From: Clostridiales bacterium
GTDB taxonomy: Bacteria > Bacillota > Clostridia > Oscillospirales > Acutalibacteraceae
DNA length: 48,903 bases
NCBI GenBank assembly: GCA_022791355.1
Contig: JAAVYX010000098.1
Coordinates: forward strand, 1 to 48,903
Direction of reading: 5' to 3'
A program made the position numbers and the translations under genes. The notes below the pieces were generated by a model. It made no database searches, had not been told where the DNA came from, and worked only from the letters and a program-made list of their open reading frames with translations. Below, piece by piece: positions 8,931-16,959 of this stretch. Each line of letters starts with the position of its first letter. Positions within the stretch are counted from its first letter, which is position 1.

Positions 8931-9168
8931 TTATGCGTCGCTGCGCGCCCCATTGGAGAACCCCCGGCGAGGGTTCGGCCGAAATCTTCCAAAGGAAGAT
9001 TTCGGCTACCCGCGCCTTACGTTTCTATACGCGAAGCGTAAATTTTTGCAAGGCCCTCGATGTGCGGAACGAAAATCTAAGGATTTCGCGTCCTGCGGGC
9101 CGCGACGGGGCCTTGGCCCTCGACCCCACCGCCTTTTAAAAAAGGCGGGCGAAAACTTTTTTATTTGC
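8931..9168 (-). repeat. Dispersed multi-hairpin repeat, family A copy 2 (inverted)
   Basis: Read on the minus strand this matches the modules at 2911-3100 and 40337-40517: the AAAAGGCGG stem, the GGCAAGGCCCC block, the CCGCAGGACGCGAAATCC block, the GCCGAAATCTTCC hairpin and the final GACGCATAA. Unlike the other two copies it is interrupted by 52 extra bases at 9028-9079, described as a family B unit. It lies just upstream of the PBP gene. Confidence 0.85.
9028..9076 (+). mobile_element. 49-bp hairpin unit (family B) inserted in a family A repeat, flanked by CTA
   Basis: The unit begins with a TACGC-GAA-GCGTA hairpin and continues through TTTTTGCAAGGCCCTCGATG to GAACGAAAAT. CTA stands on both sides (9025-9027 and 9077-9079). 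The family A copy at 40337 has the uninterrupted site, with one CTA (TAG at 40420-40422 on the plus strand). Aligning the two gives a clean 49-bp insertion with a 3-bp duplication. The same unit is tandemly repeated at 18279. Confidence 0.7.
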
Positions 9169-9216
9169 TATCGCTTTTTTATAATTAAATAGATTTTTTT
9201 TGGGAGGTGTAAGAAT

Positions 9217-10575
9217 ATGAAACAGATTGGCGGCCGCGCCATAGTCATGCTCATCCTGGCCCTATTTTTTACGGTGGGAGCCGCGGTCTTTCTCTTCGGC
9301 TTCGCCACAAAGGGGGAAAACTGGACGGCCTATCCCACCAACCGTCATATTTACAAGGACGGCAGCTTGGTAAGGGCCGGGGCCGTCACCGACCGAAACG
9401 GCGAGATTCTGGCCCAGACGGTGGACGGAACCCGCAGTTTTTCCGAAAATAAGGATATCCGTAAGGCCACCCTGCACGCGGTAGGGGACCTGGAGGGTAA
9501 AATCTCTACCGGCGTACACACAGCCTACTGGCAGCAGTTAGCCGGCTACGACCGGGTCAACGGGATATACAGCCGCAGCGGCCAGGGCAACGACATGCAG
9601 CTGACCTTGGACGCGGGACTCTGCGTCACAGCCGCCAAGGCTCTGGGCAGCCACGCGGGGGCGGTGGGAGTCTACAACTACAAAACGGGGGAAATGATTT
9701 GTATGACCTCCACCCCCTCCTACGATCCCAACAATCCTCCTGAGACCGCCGACGAGGCCGCCGGTCTGTACGTCAACCGGCTGCTGTCGGGCAAGTATAC
9801 GCCCGGCTCGATTTTTAAGCTGGTCACGGCCGCCGCCGCCATCGATCATATTTCGGAAATCGATTCCCGCACCTTCACCTGTAAACAGGGGGTGGATATC
9901 GATGGGGAGTGGGTCTCCTGTATGCACAATCATAAGGAGATTGATTTTGTAAACGGCTTGGCCAGGTCCTGCAATTCCACCTTTGCCCAGCTGGCCGTGG
10001 AGATGGGCAGGTCCTCCATGACCAAAACGGCCAATCAGTTGGGCTTTAACAAGTCCTTTTACATGGACGGTATCAAGTGCGCCGCCAGCTCCTACGAGGT
10101 GGGGTCGGCCCGGGATATCGAGCTGGCCTGGTCGGGGATGGGACAGTATAACGATCTGGTCAATCCCTTTCATTATCTGACCTTTATGGGGGCTGTCGCC
10201 AACCACGGCCAGCCCATGAAGCCCTATATGGTGGAGTCGGTGACCACGCCCGCCGGCCTGCCGGTGCATATGAAAGACGACGGCAAGGGCAGCCGGATGC
10301 TCAAGGCCGCCACGGCCGACAAGCTGGCCGAGATGATGCGTAACAACGTTCTCAAAAACTATGGGGACAGTAATTTCCCCGGCTTACAGCTCTGCGGCAA
10401 AACCGGAACCGCCGAGGTGGGAGACGTTACCCCTCATTCCTGGTTTGTAGGCTTTTGCCAGAACGAGGAAAAGCCTTACGCCTTTGTGGTTGTGGTGGAG
10501 AACGCCGGGGCGGGTATTTCGGTGGCCGCCAGAGTGGCGAATACGGTTTTGCAGGCCGCGCCGGCCGTATCGTAA
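9217..10575 (+). CDS. Penicillin-binding protein (monofunctional transpeptidase, PbpA-like)
   Basis: A membrane-anchored D,D-transpeptidase that cross-links peptidoglycan, probably the partner of the FHA-RodA protein upstream. One N-terminal membrane helix (about residues 8-30) anchors 420 extracellular residues. The active-site motifs are Ser198-IF-Lys201 in TPGSIFKLV, Ser251-C-Asn253 in ARSCNST, and Lys395-Thr-Gly in GKTGTAE. At 452 residues it lacks the large dimerisation region of class B PBPs such as PBP2, and its size is close to mycobacterial PbpA. The ATG has GGGAGGTG upstream. The start lies 742 bp after rodA, and the gap is filled by repeat families C and A, so a shared transcript is uncertain. 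Confidence 0.92.
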   Translation: MKQIGGRAIVMLILALFFTVGAAVFLFGFATKGENWTAYPTNRHIYKDGSLVRAGAVTDRNGEILAQTVDGTRSFSENKDIRKATLHAVGDLEGKISTGVHTAYWQQLAGYDRVNGIYSRSGQGNDMQLTLDAGLCVTAAKALGSHAGAVGVYNYKTGEMICMTSTPSYDPNNPPETADEAAGLYVNRLLSGKYTPGSIFKLVTAAAAIDHISEIDSRTFTCKQGVDIDGEWVSCMHNHKEIDFVNGLARSCNSTFAQLAVEMGRSSMTKTANQLGFNKSFYMDGIKCAASSYEVGSARDIELAWSGMGQYNDLVNPFHYLTFMGAVANHGQPMKPYMVESVTTPAGLPVHMKDDGKGSRMLKAATADKLAEMMRNNVLKNYGDSNFPGLQLCGKTGTAEVGDVTPHSWFVGFCQNEEKPYAFVVVVENAGAGISVAARVANTVLQAAPAVS

Positions 10576-10744
10576 AGGAAGCGCTACGGTTATGTTTATG
10601 TAGCCGACAGAGAGGTTTTGCGGCATATCCCCTTTTTCTGAAGGGGGCCTGCGCGAGTCCGCAAAGATATTCTTTTATAGAAACGCCAACACTTGATCTT
10701 CAGCGCGGTAGTCCCGGCGACCTAAAAGTACCGCTACCCGGCAT

Positions 10745-10875
10745 CCCGGCGTAAAGCGCAAACATCCGGCGGCCGGTGTCAAAAAAACTCTATCCGGCAG
10801 CTCGGCGTAAAGCGCAAATATCCGGCGACCGATGTTAGAGTACTTCTACTCGGCAGCCGGGCATAAAGCGCCGTT
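10745..10875 (+). repeat. 56-bp tandem repeat, degenerate
   Basis: CGGCGTAAAGCGCAAA occurs at 10747-10762 and again at 10803-10818, with the following ATCCGGCG and CTCGGCAG-type segments also in register, giving a 56-bp period. A third partial unit follows at about 10858, and a diverged half unit precedes the array near 10708. The remaining 10576-11067 gap shows no gene. Confidence 0.7.
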
Positions 10876-10986
10876 ACGCAGCGGCACGGCGCAGGCAAAA
10901 CCGGCCCCGCTGGCTCCCTTTTTTGTCGTGGGGAAAAGGGGGAGCCGTGCCTTACAATACGGGAATGGGACAAAACGCAGGTAGGC

Positions 10987-11015
10987 TTGACGCGAACCCT
11001 TCCGTTCCGTAAAAG
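10987..11015 (+). promoter_or_regulatory. Possible promoter of the dockerin gene
   Basis: TTGACG (10987-10992) is followed after 17 bp by TAAAAG (11010-11015). The -10 is weak, but the spacing and the position about 50 bp before the start fit. Confidence 0.35.
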
Positions 11016-11067
11016 AATGACCATTTCATAAAATTCGCAAACAAAAATGGAAAGAGGAGACCTTGGG

Positions 11068-12492
11068 ATGAAACTGGGAATGTCTGTAACGGCTGTGGCT
11101 ACAGCCGCCGCCCTTATGGCAGGCGCTTGCGCTCCGCCCTCGGCCGCGGCGGCCGGCGACGGGGACAAGCCTGTTCTGACCTGTACCGCCGCCCAGGAGT
11201 GGACCGCCCTGTTTGACCGGCGGGAGCAGTCCTCCCGGACCTGGCTTGGGGCCGACGGAATCTATACCGCCGCCCTAAACGGCAACGACGCCTTCTCCAG
11301 CGCGGACAGTCGGACAAAAACCTTTTTTATTTTCAGCGATACGCTCATGGGTACTTCCGACGGGACCGGCAAGGTTACCGGCGGCTACGCCATGCCCAGT
11401 CACACCTCCGCCCTGCTCGCCGGCAGCGCGCCGGACCCCGGCCGCCTGCGGTTCGTTTACGGAAAGGGCGGCGATATGACGGTTGGCAGCTCTCTCTTCG
11501 GCGAGAGAAAATGGATGCTGGATTGCTTTGTAACCGGCGGCGCTCTCTATATATTCGGCTTTACCCCCTCCGGGGACTGGAAGCCGGAAAATATCGATCT
11601 GTTTCGGATTCCCATACGGGACGGCGAACCGGATTACCCTTCCTATACCAAGACCGCCGATATCCGGCAGCTCTGGTACCGCACCCCCGACGACCGTTAT
11701 CTCTACGCCTACGGCATGGGCGCGACCCTGAACACGGCTGCGGCCGGCGCGCCCGATCCGGACGGGTATATCTATATTTACGGCTATCGGGACGCGATGA
11801 AAGAGTGGTCCCGCAAGGACCTGCTTGCAGCCAGGATCAAGGAAACCGATTTCCCGGATTTTTCCAAGCTCCGCTACTGGGACGGCGCGGGATGGAGCGA
11901 CGACATAGAGGATTCGGCGGTGCTGCTGTCCGCCGTATCCTGTGAAATGAGCGTAACGCCGGTCGCATCCGGCCCCTACAAGGGCAAGTATATCGCCGTG
12001 TATACCAACAATACCCAGGGTCCCGAAATGATGTACGCCATAGGGGATTCCCCTGTGGGACCCTTTGACACGCCGGTGCAGTTTTATGCCGCCCCCGAGC
12101 ACGATACCCCCAGCGCCGACGGGGCCGGCACCCGGTATACCTACAACGCCAAGGCCCATCCCCACCTGTCCGGCGACGGCAAGCTGCTGGTTTCCTATAA
12201 CTGTAATATGCGGGACGGCCAGCAGTATTCGACCGACTATCATCCCCGCTTTCTCTGGCTGGATTTAGACCCCGCTCAAGCCCCGCCGGAGGACCCCTGC
12301 CCGGGCGACCTGGACCAGGACGGAAAGACGACCATTTCGGACGTAATGGAAGCCTGCAAGATTTTGGCCCGACAGCCGGCGGGCGTGTTCCCTACCACGG
12401 AGGAGCTGGCCAGGGCCGACCTGAACGGCGACGGTAAGGTTACCATCGAGGATGTGATGGAAATCTGTAAGATTCTCGCCAGACAAGGATGA
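11068..12492 (+). CDS. Secreted dockerin protein with DUF4185/DUF5005-like beta-propeller
   Basis: A secreted 474-residue protein. The signal sequence (MKLGMSVTAVATAAALMAGAC...) ends near an Ala-rich site around residues 25-30; the Cys could suggest a lipoprotein, but the lipobox is poor. The main domain (about residues 45-400) has repeated Trp/Tyr-rich blades and the motif TFFIFSDTLMG, which resembles DUF4185/DUF5005-type propellers, a group with some known glycan-active members. The C-terminal 60 residues are a type I dockerin: two calcium-binding repeats, GDLDQDGKTTISDVMEACKI and ADLNGDGKVTIEDVMEICKI. It would therefore dock to a cohesin on a scaffoldin or cell-surface protein. The start at 11068 has AGAGGAGA upstream; an in-frame ATG at 11047 would spoil the signal peptide. 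The substrate is unknown. Confidence 0.8.
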   Translation: MKLGMSVTAVATAAALMAGACAPPSAAAAGDGDKPVLTCTAAQEWTALFDRREQSSRTWLGADGIYTAALNGNDAFSSADSRTKTFFIFSDTLMGTSDGTGKVTGGYAMPSHTSALLAGSAPDPGRLRFVYGKGGDMTVGSSLFGERKWMLDCFVTGGALYIFGFTPSGDWKPENIDLFRIPIRDGEPDYPSYTKTADIRQLWYRTPDDRYLYAYGMGATLNTAAAGAPDPDGYIYIYGYRDAMKEWSRKDLLAARIKETDFPDFSKLRYWDGAGWSDDIEDSAVLLSAVSCEMSVTPVASGPYKGKYIAVYTNNTQGPEMMYAIGDSPVGPFDTPVQFYAAPEHDTPSADGAGTRYTYNAKAHPHLSGDGKLLVSYNCNMRDGQQYSTDYHPRFLWLDLDPAQAPPEDPCPGDLDQDGKTTISDVMEACKILARQPAGVFPTTEELARADLNGDGKVTIEDVMEICKILARQG

Positions 12493-12517
12493 GGGAACGG
12501 GAAAGCCGGATTTTTAA

Positions 12518-13033
12518 TTAACAATTCATAATTATAGGCTGTAGAAAATATTGTACAAAAGGGTTTCGTCTTCCACAGAGGACGAAATATCTTTGTAAGG
12601 GAAAGCGCGGCAGCTAAAATCTTCCCTTGGAAATGGAGGAGGAAAAGTTTTGAAAATAGAAATAAGGGCCGATGGTGTTTGGTACCATGGTTCGAATGTA
12701 CTTTTTTCAGAGTTAAGAACCAACAGTACAATTACACAGTGGAAAGAACTTGCAGAGGCGTTTTCGCACCAACCGAGTGCTTTGGGATATAATGACGACG
12801 GTGTAATCAGCCATAACGGAGTGGAAAAAGGATATTTGTATATCATTGACGAACCTATAGATATGCAGAATGATATATACCAGCATCCTAGAACGACAAT
12901 GGATAAAAATGCTGAATTTTTGACAAAGCGTCCACTACAGGTAAAAATGATCTGTGATTTATAAATCGCAAGTAATGAGGCGGTCAAACCAGCAGGGAAC
13001 ACCTTTCCGAAAAGGGAGATTATGAATTATTAA
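12518..13033 (+). mobile_element. Small cassette bounded by 15-bp inverted repeats, carrying one ORF
   Basis: TTAACAATTCATAAT (12518-12532) and ATTATGAATTATTAA (13019-13033) are inverted repeats matching at 14 of 15 bases. Between them lies a single AT-rich gene (12650-12964) with its own ribosome binding site, and there is no transposase. The base composition differs sharply from the flanking genes. No clear target duplication was seen. It looks like a non-autonomous mobile cassette. Confidence 0.5.
12650..12964 (+). CDS. Small conserved-looking protein of unknown function
   Basis: A 104-residue protein starting at a TTG behind a very strong GGAGGAGG site. It has no membrane helix or signal. 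It contains WYHGSNVLFSELRTNSTITQ, then WKELAEAFSHQPSALGYNDD, then GVISHNGVEKGYLYIIDEP, and ends with a basic patch near KRPLQVKM. The YHGS motif with following ordered segments recalls ADP-ribosyltransferase-like folds, but this is only a resemblance. The gene is AT-rich and sits inside a pair of inverted repeats, so it is probably mobile cargo. I do not assign a function. Confidence 0.6.
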   Translation: MKIEIRADGVWYHGSNVLFSELRTNSTITQWKELAEAFSHQPSALGYNDDGVISHNGVEKGYLYIIDEPIDMQNDIYQHPRTTMDKNAEFLTKRPLQVKMICDL

Positions 13034-13070
13034 TGATGAATGATATATTTTATAAAGGAGCGATGCGTTT

Positions 13071-14057
13071 ATGACAATCCGAATTGGTATTTTAGGCTAT
13101 GGGAATCTGGGCCGGGGGGTGGAGGCGGCCGTCCGTCAGAACCCCGACGTCGAGCTGAAGGCCGTCTTTACCCGGCGGGACCCGGCTTCCCTTACCATCC
13201 AGACCCCCACGGCCAAGGTGCTGCACCAGGACCAGGCCGCCGGTATGCGGGATGAGATCGACGTGCTGATCCTCTGCGGCGGCTCGGCCACCGACCTGCC
13301 CCAGCAGACCCCGGCCTTTGCCTCCATCTTCAACGTGGTGGACAGCTTCGATACCCACGCCCGTATCCCCGAACACTTCGCCGCCGTGGACGCCGCCGCC
13401 AAAAAGGCCGGCAAGGTCGGCCTCATCTCCTGCGGCTGGGACCCCGGCATGTTCTCCTTAAACCGTCTCTATGCCGGTTGCATTCTGCCTCAGGGCCAGG
13501 ATTACACCTTCTGGGGCAAGGGGGTCAGCCAGGGTCATTCCGACGCCGTCCGCCGCATCGAGGGCGTGATAGACGCCAGACAGTATACCATCCCGGTGGA
13601 ACAGGCGCTGGAGGCCGTCCGCAGCGGGAAGGCCCCCGACCTTACCACCCGGGAAAAGCATACCCGCGAGGTTTTTGTGGTAGCCGAAGAGGGTGCGGAC
13701 AAGGCCCGTATCGAGAGGGAAATCAAAACCATGAAGAATTACTTTGACCAGTACGACACCACCGTCCATTTCATCTCGGAAGAGGAGATGAAGCGGAACC
13801 ACAGCGGTCTGCCCCACGGCGGCAGGGTGATCCGTACCGGCCAGACCGGCTTCAACGCCGAGCATACCCACGTGGTGGAATACAGCTTGAAGCTGGATTC
13901 TAACCCTGAATTTACCTCCTCTGTAATCGTGGCCTTTGCCCGGGCGGTTTACCGGCTGCACAAGGAAGGACAGACCGGCTGCAAGACCGTCTTTGACCTG
14001 CCGCCGGCTTATCTGTCCCCCAAAAGCGGGGAGGAACTGCGGGCCAGCCTGCTCTAA
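13071..14057 (+). CDS. ddh: meso-Diaminopimelate D-dehydrogenase
   Basis: Ddh catalyses the NADPH-dependent reductive amination of L-2-amino-6-oxopimelate to meso-diaminopimelate, a one-step route to the peptidoglycan and lysine precursor. The 328-residue length is typical. The N-terminal Rossmann motif is GILGYGNLGRGVE; further family signatures are LCGGSATDLP, VVDSFDTHARIPEH, SCGWDPGMFSLNR, WGKGVSQGHSDA and RTGQTGFNAEHTHVVEY. The ATG has AAAGGAG upstream. The gene stands alone, after the mobile cassette and 0.5 kb before rpmH. Its presence fits a DAP-type wall and complements the nearby RodA/PBP genes. Confidence 0.96.
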   Translation: MTIRIGILGYGNLGRGVEAAVRQNPDVELKAVFTRRDPASLTIQTPTAKVLHQDQAAGMRDEIDVLILCGGSATDLPQQTPAFASIFNVVDSFDTHARIPEHFAAVDAAAKKAGKVGLISCGWDPGMFSLNRLYAGCILPQGQDYTFWGKGVSQGHSDAVRRIEGVIDARQYTIPVEQALEAVRSGKAPDLTTREKHTREVFVVAEEGADKARIEREIKTMKNYFDQYDTTVHFISEEEMKRNHSGLPHGGRVIRTGQTGFNAEHTHVVEYSLKLDSNPEFTSSVIVAFARAVYRLHKEGQTGCKTVFDLPPAYLSPKSGEELRASLL

Positions 14058-14417
14058 AGTCTGCCTTTTATCCAAAGAGGCTCTGGAACAAGGCCTACGT
14101 TCTTGACGCAGAGGTCTACGGTTTTATGGGACAAACCGGGCCCTCTTCCTTGCCGGCCATGAGGCCGGCTGGCGGAGGGCCGCTCCTTGGGACTTCCCTC
14201 AGGACCTCTCCCTTCAAAACCCGCTTGCTTTGGAGGCGTAAGCTCAAAGCGCTGCCCCAGGAAAGTATAAAGATCCTTTTGGAAGGGTAAGGACACGTTG
14301 AGAGAAAATTTATATGAATCGAGATCCTAATAAGCCGGCTTTGCAATTGACCAAGATCCTTTCCACAACATCTAGTTGAACCGGTGGAAAACCGATACAA
14401 CGCGAAAAAATTCTCTA
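14058..14417. other. Gap between ddh and the rpmH promoter
   Basis: No gene is supported here. The stretch contains short palindromes, for example GCCGGC-catgag-GCCGGC near 14153, and a CGGAGGG/CCCTC pair around it. It is not an obvious copy of the repeat families elsewhere in the window. Confidence 0.5.
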
Positions 14418-14447
14418 TTGACAATTTCTATGGTCCTACAGTATAAT
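14418..14447 (+). promoter_or_regulatory. Sigma-A promoter of rpmH
   Basis: TTGACA (14418-14423) and TATAAT (14442-14447) are perfect consensus hexamers separated by 18 bp. The start codon of rpmH is 130 bp downstream, so there is a leader of about 120 nt. This is the strongest plus-strand promoter in the window and likely drives the rpmH-rnpA block. Confidence 0.88.
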
Positions 14448-14577
14448 TCTATATTGATAGGTTATGTCTACAAGGGAAGCTGTTTCCTTGTCATACCAGC
14501 GCCGGCCGCCTGTCCGCGCGGCGCCCGGCAGCCGGCGTCTTCCCGGAGATTGCGCGGAGGATGGAGGTAAAAGCGAG

Positions 14578-14712
14578 ATGAAGAGAACGTATCAGCCCAA
14601 GAAGCTGCATCGCAAGAAGGAGCACGGCTTCAGAAAGAGAATGGCCGACCGGAACGGCCGTAAGGTACTGGCCCGGAGAAGAGCCAAAGGCAGAAAGTCT
14701 CTGAGCTACTAA
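14578..14712 (+). CDS. rpmH: 50S ribosomal protein L34
   Basis: A 44-residue basic ribosomal protein: MKRTYQPKKLHRKKEHGFR, then RMADRNGRKVLARRRAKGRK, ending LSY. Length and sequence are standard for L34. The ATG has GGAGGT (14563-14568) nine bases upstream; a longer in-frame ORF from 14464 is an artefact of missing stops. It precedes rnpA, as in most bacteria. Confidence 0.98.
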   Translation: MKRTYQPKKLHRKKEHGFRKRMADRNGRKVLARRRAKGRKSLSY

Positions 14713-14740
14713 AGGCCACCTCGGTGGTCTTTCCTTTTTT
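14711..14740 (+). terminator. Terminator or attenuator between rpmH and rnpA
   Basis: AAAGGCCACC and GGTGGTCTTT form a short-loop hairpin followed by CCTTTTTT. It directly follows the rpmH stop and probably makes rnpA expression lower than rpmH expression. Confidence 0.75.
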
Positions 14741-14890
14741 GCGCCGGCTGGCCGCTGGATCGTCCGGTTGGAAGGGATAGGGCTGCAAAGCAGCAGCCCT
14801 TCCGCCCTTTTTCGGACAAGCCGCCGGCTTCCGCTTCCGCGTAAAACCCCATACAGGCCTCGTACAAGCGGCTGCTCAGGGGGGATCTTT

Positions 14891-15331
14891 TTGCAGTACG
14901 ACACCCTTAAGCTGAATAAGGATTTTCGCCGTTTGTATGGACGGGGCAAATCCAGAGTTCACCCTGCGTTGGTCACCTATGTGATGAAAAATCGCGCGGG
15001 TTATTGCCGCATAGGCGTAACCACCAGCAAGAAAATTGGCTGCGCGGTCGAACGAAACCGGGCCAGACGGGTTATCACAGCGGCCTGGCGGGAGCTTTGC
15101 CCTCTGATATCGGGCGGTTACGATCTGGTATTTGTCGCCCGGGCCAGAACCCCCGGCGTGAAAAGCAGCGAGCTGGTAAGGGCTATGCGCAGGCAGTTTG
15201 AGGCCCTTGGTCTTTTGCAGGGGCAGGACGTCCCCCAGGAAAAGGGAGGCAAGCCGGCCGGCGGACATAAGGGATACGATTCCAAGCAGCGTCGGTCGGA
15301 CAAGCGGGATTCGGAAGGAATCCGGCCGTGA
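14891..15331 (+). CDS. rnpA: Ribonuclease P protein component
   Basis: RnpA binds the RNase P RNA and helps 5' maturation of tRNAs. The 146-residue protein opens with LNKDFRRLYGRGKS and carries the RNR signature in ERNRARRVITAAWRE, followed by GYDLVFVARA. The TTG start at 14891 has AGGGGGGAT upstream; the open frame back to 14768 lacks a start with a ribosome binding site. The C-terminus is about 30 residues longer than usual and is basic and Gly-rich (KGGKPAGGHKGYDSKQRRSD). It overlaps yidD by four bases, implying coupling. Confidence 0.95.
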   Translation: MQYDTLKLNKDFRRLYGRGKSRVHPALVTYVMKNRAGYCRIGVTTSKKIGCAVERNRARRVITAAWRELCPLISGGYDLVFVARARTPGVKSSELVRAMRRQFEALGLLQGQDVPQEKGGKPAGGHKGYDSKQRRSDKRDSEGIRP

Positions 15332-15642
15332 GACCTTTTCGATTGGGAAACCCTGTCAAGTGGCTTCTCAAAAAGGCCATTCGTATCTATCAGACGGGTA
15401 TTTCCTCTCAAACGGCCAGTCATTGCCGGTACGACCCCACCTGTTCTAATTACGCGCTGGAGGCCTTGGAAAAGCATGGGGTGCTCAAGGGATGCGGTTT
15501 GACGATTTGGCGGATTCTCCGTTGTAATCCCTTTGGCGGAAGCGGGTATGATCCGGTGCCCCCGCCGTCGGCGCGCAGAGCGGCGCGTATGGCTCGAAAG
15601 ACCGGCCTGGAACAGACGGCTCTAAATAAAAACGAAAAGTAA
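15328..15642 (+). CDS. yidD: Membrane protein insertion efficiency factor YidD
   Basis: A 104-residue protein of the YidD family, thought to assist YidC-dependent insertion at the membrane. The family core is present: CRYDPTCSNYALEALEKHG and RILRCNPFGGSGYDPVP, preceded by an amphipathic KWLLKKAIRIYQTGIS segment. The GTG start overlaps the rnpA stop (GTGA), and GGAAGGAAT provides the ribosome binding site. The tail after the PVPPP motif is basic. yidC follows after 250 bp. Confidence 0.95.
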   Translation: MRPFRLGNPVKWLLKKAIRIYQTGISSQTASHCRYDPTCSNYALEALEKHGVLKGCGLTIWRILRCNPFGGSGYDPVPPPSARRAARMARKTGLEQTALNKNEK

Positions 15643-15894
15643 AGGACTTTTTCCTTTTTTCATCATAATCATAACAAGCCGTGTTTATCCTATCAATTTT
15701 TGCTGGGCCTGGCTACTAGAAATCTTCTTTGTGTGTTCTGCCCTCCCGGCGTCAAGACGCTTCTGCACAGTTTGTCGCAAGGGATGGCTTATAAGGTCTG
15801 GCCAAAGGCCGGATCGGGACACCGAGAGCCAAGCGCATTGAGGGCCATGCAAAATTTTGAAAAAGCGCAGTTGCTTTTTGGTATGTAGGATAAA

Positions 15895-16857
15895 ATGCGG
15901 AGAATGGCGGGATGTATGCAGAACATTTTTGATTTTATCATCAATAAGCCTATGGGCTGGATTCTGGAGAAGCTGGGTATGCTCACCGGCGGGAACTTTG
16001 CCGCCTCTGTTTTCCTTTTTACCCTGCTCATCAACCTGATTCTGATTCCCCTAAGCGTGAAAACCCAGCGCAGCACCGCCAAGCAGGCCAAGCTGCGGCC
16101 CAAGCTGGACCTGCTCAAGCAGAGGTACGGCGATAATAAGGTGAAGTATAACGAGGAGATGTCCAAGCTTTACCAGGAGGAGAAAATCTCCATGACCGGC
16201 GGCTGTCTGCCGATGCTGATCCGCATGCCTTTCCTTTTCGGCGTTTATTACGCCGTCACCCGGCCGCTGACCTATCTGATGGGTATGTCGGCCGACCTGA
16301 TCAACCAGGCCCGGGAGGCTTACGGGGCTCTCAACAATATCGCGGCCGACAAACTGCAAACCATCACCGAGCTGAATATCGTCCATGACGCTTCCCAGCT
16401 TCAGTCCAGCGTTCCCCAATTGGCCGAAATCGGCGATACTTTGAACTTCAGCTTTTTCGGTCTGGACCTGACCCAATCTCCCCATTTCACCATCAATATT
16501 TTCGGGGGTTTCCAAGCTATCTGGATTATTCCCATCCTCTCTTTTGCTACCGCCATGCTGACCTCGGTGGTCTCCATGCGTATGCAAAAGAGAACCAATC
16601 CCGACGCGCCCAATATGGCCGGTATGATGCTGACTATGCCGCTCATCTCTCTCTTTATCGCTTTCACCGTGCCGGGCGCCGTGGGTTTCTATTGGACCTG
16701 CTCCAATCTGGTTTCCGGTACGATTCAGACCCTTCTATCTTATATTTACAGTCCAAATAAAATCATCGCTATGGATCAGGCCAAGCTGGCTCTCAAGCGG
16801 AAGGAGCACGAGGCCGAGCGTATGAATCAGCTTCCCAAAAAGCTGGAGGCTGAATAA
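15895..16857 (+). CDS. yidC: Membrane protein insertase YidC/Oxa1 family
   Basis: YidC inserts and folds membrane proteins. The 320-residue protein is the short Gram-positive type without the large periplasmic domain. Visible features are a first helix in the GNFAASVFLFTLLINLILIP region, a charged coiled stretch (KLRPKLDLLKQRYGDNKVK), GGCLPMLIRMPFLFGVYYAV, then LTMPLISLFIAFTVPGAVGF and YWTCSNLVSGTIQTLL. The start is uncertain: ATG at 15895, or ATG at 15916, which gives MQNIFDFIINKPMGW, the usual N-terminus. It belongs to the rpmH-rnpA-yidD-yidC-jag group. Confidence 0.94.
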   Translation: MRRMAGCMQNIFDFIINKPMGWILEKLGMLTGGNFAASVFLFTLLINLILIPLSVKTQRSTAKQAKLRPKLDLLKQRYGDNKVKYNEEMSKLYQEEKISMTGGCLPMLIRMPFLFGVYYAVTRPLTYLMGMSADLINQAREAYGALNNIAADKLQTITELNIVHDASQLQSSVPQLAEIGDTLNFSFFGLDLTQSPHFTINIFGGFQAIWIIPILSFATAMLTSVVSMRMQKRTNPDAPNMAGMMLTMPLISLFIAFTVPGAVGFYWTCSNLVSGTIQTLLSYIYSPNKIIAMDQAKLALKRKEHEAERMNQLPKKLEAE

Positions 16858-16959
16858 TCCCCAAAAACGTCCTTCCCCCTTTCCGGCTGACCCAACGGCC
16901 GGCCGAAGGAGACGGATAACCTGAACAGGCAGCGCGTCTTGCGCGAGGAGGAGATTGCA

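Noticed and set aside
14058..14577. oriC or dnaA boxes upstream of rpmH, the classic location
   Set aside because: No cluster of TTATCCACA-like boxes and no dnaA gene are present here; the origin must lie elsewhere.
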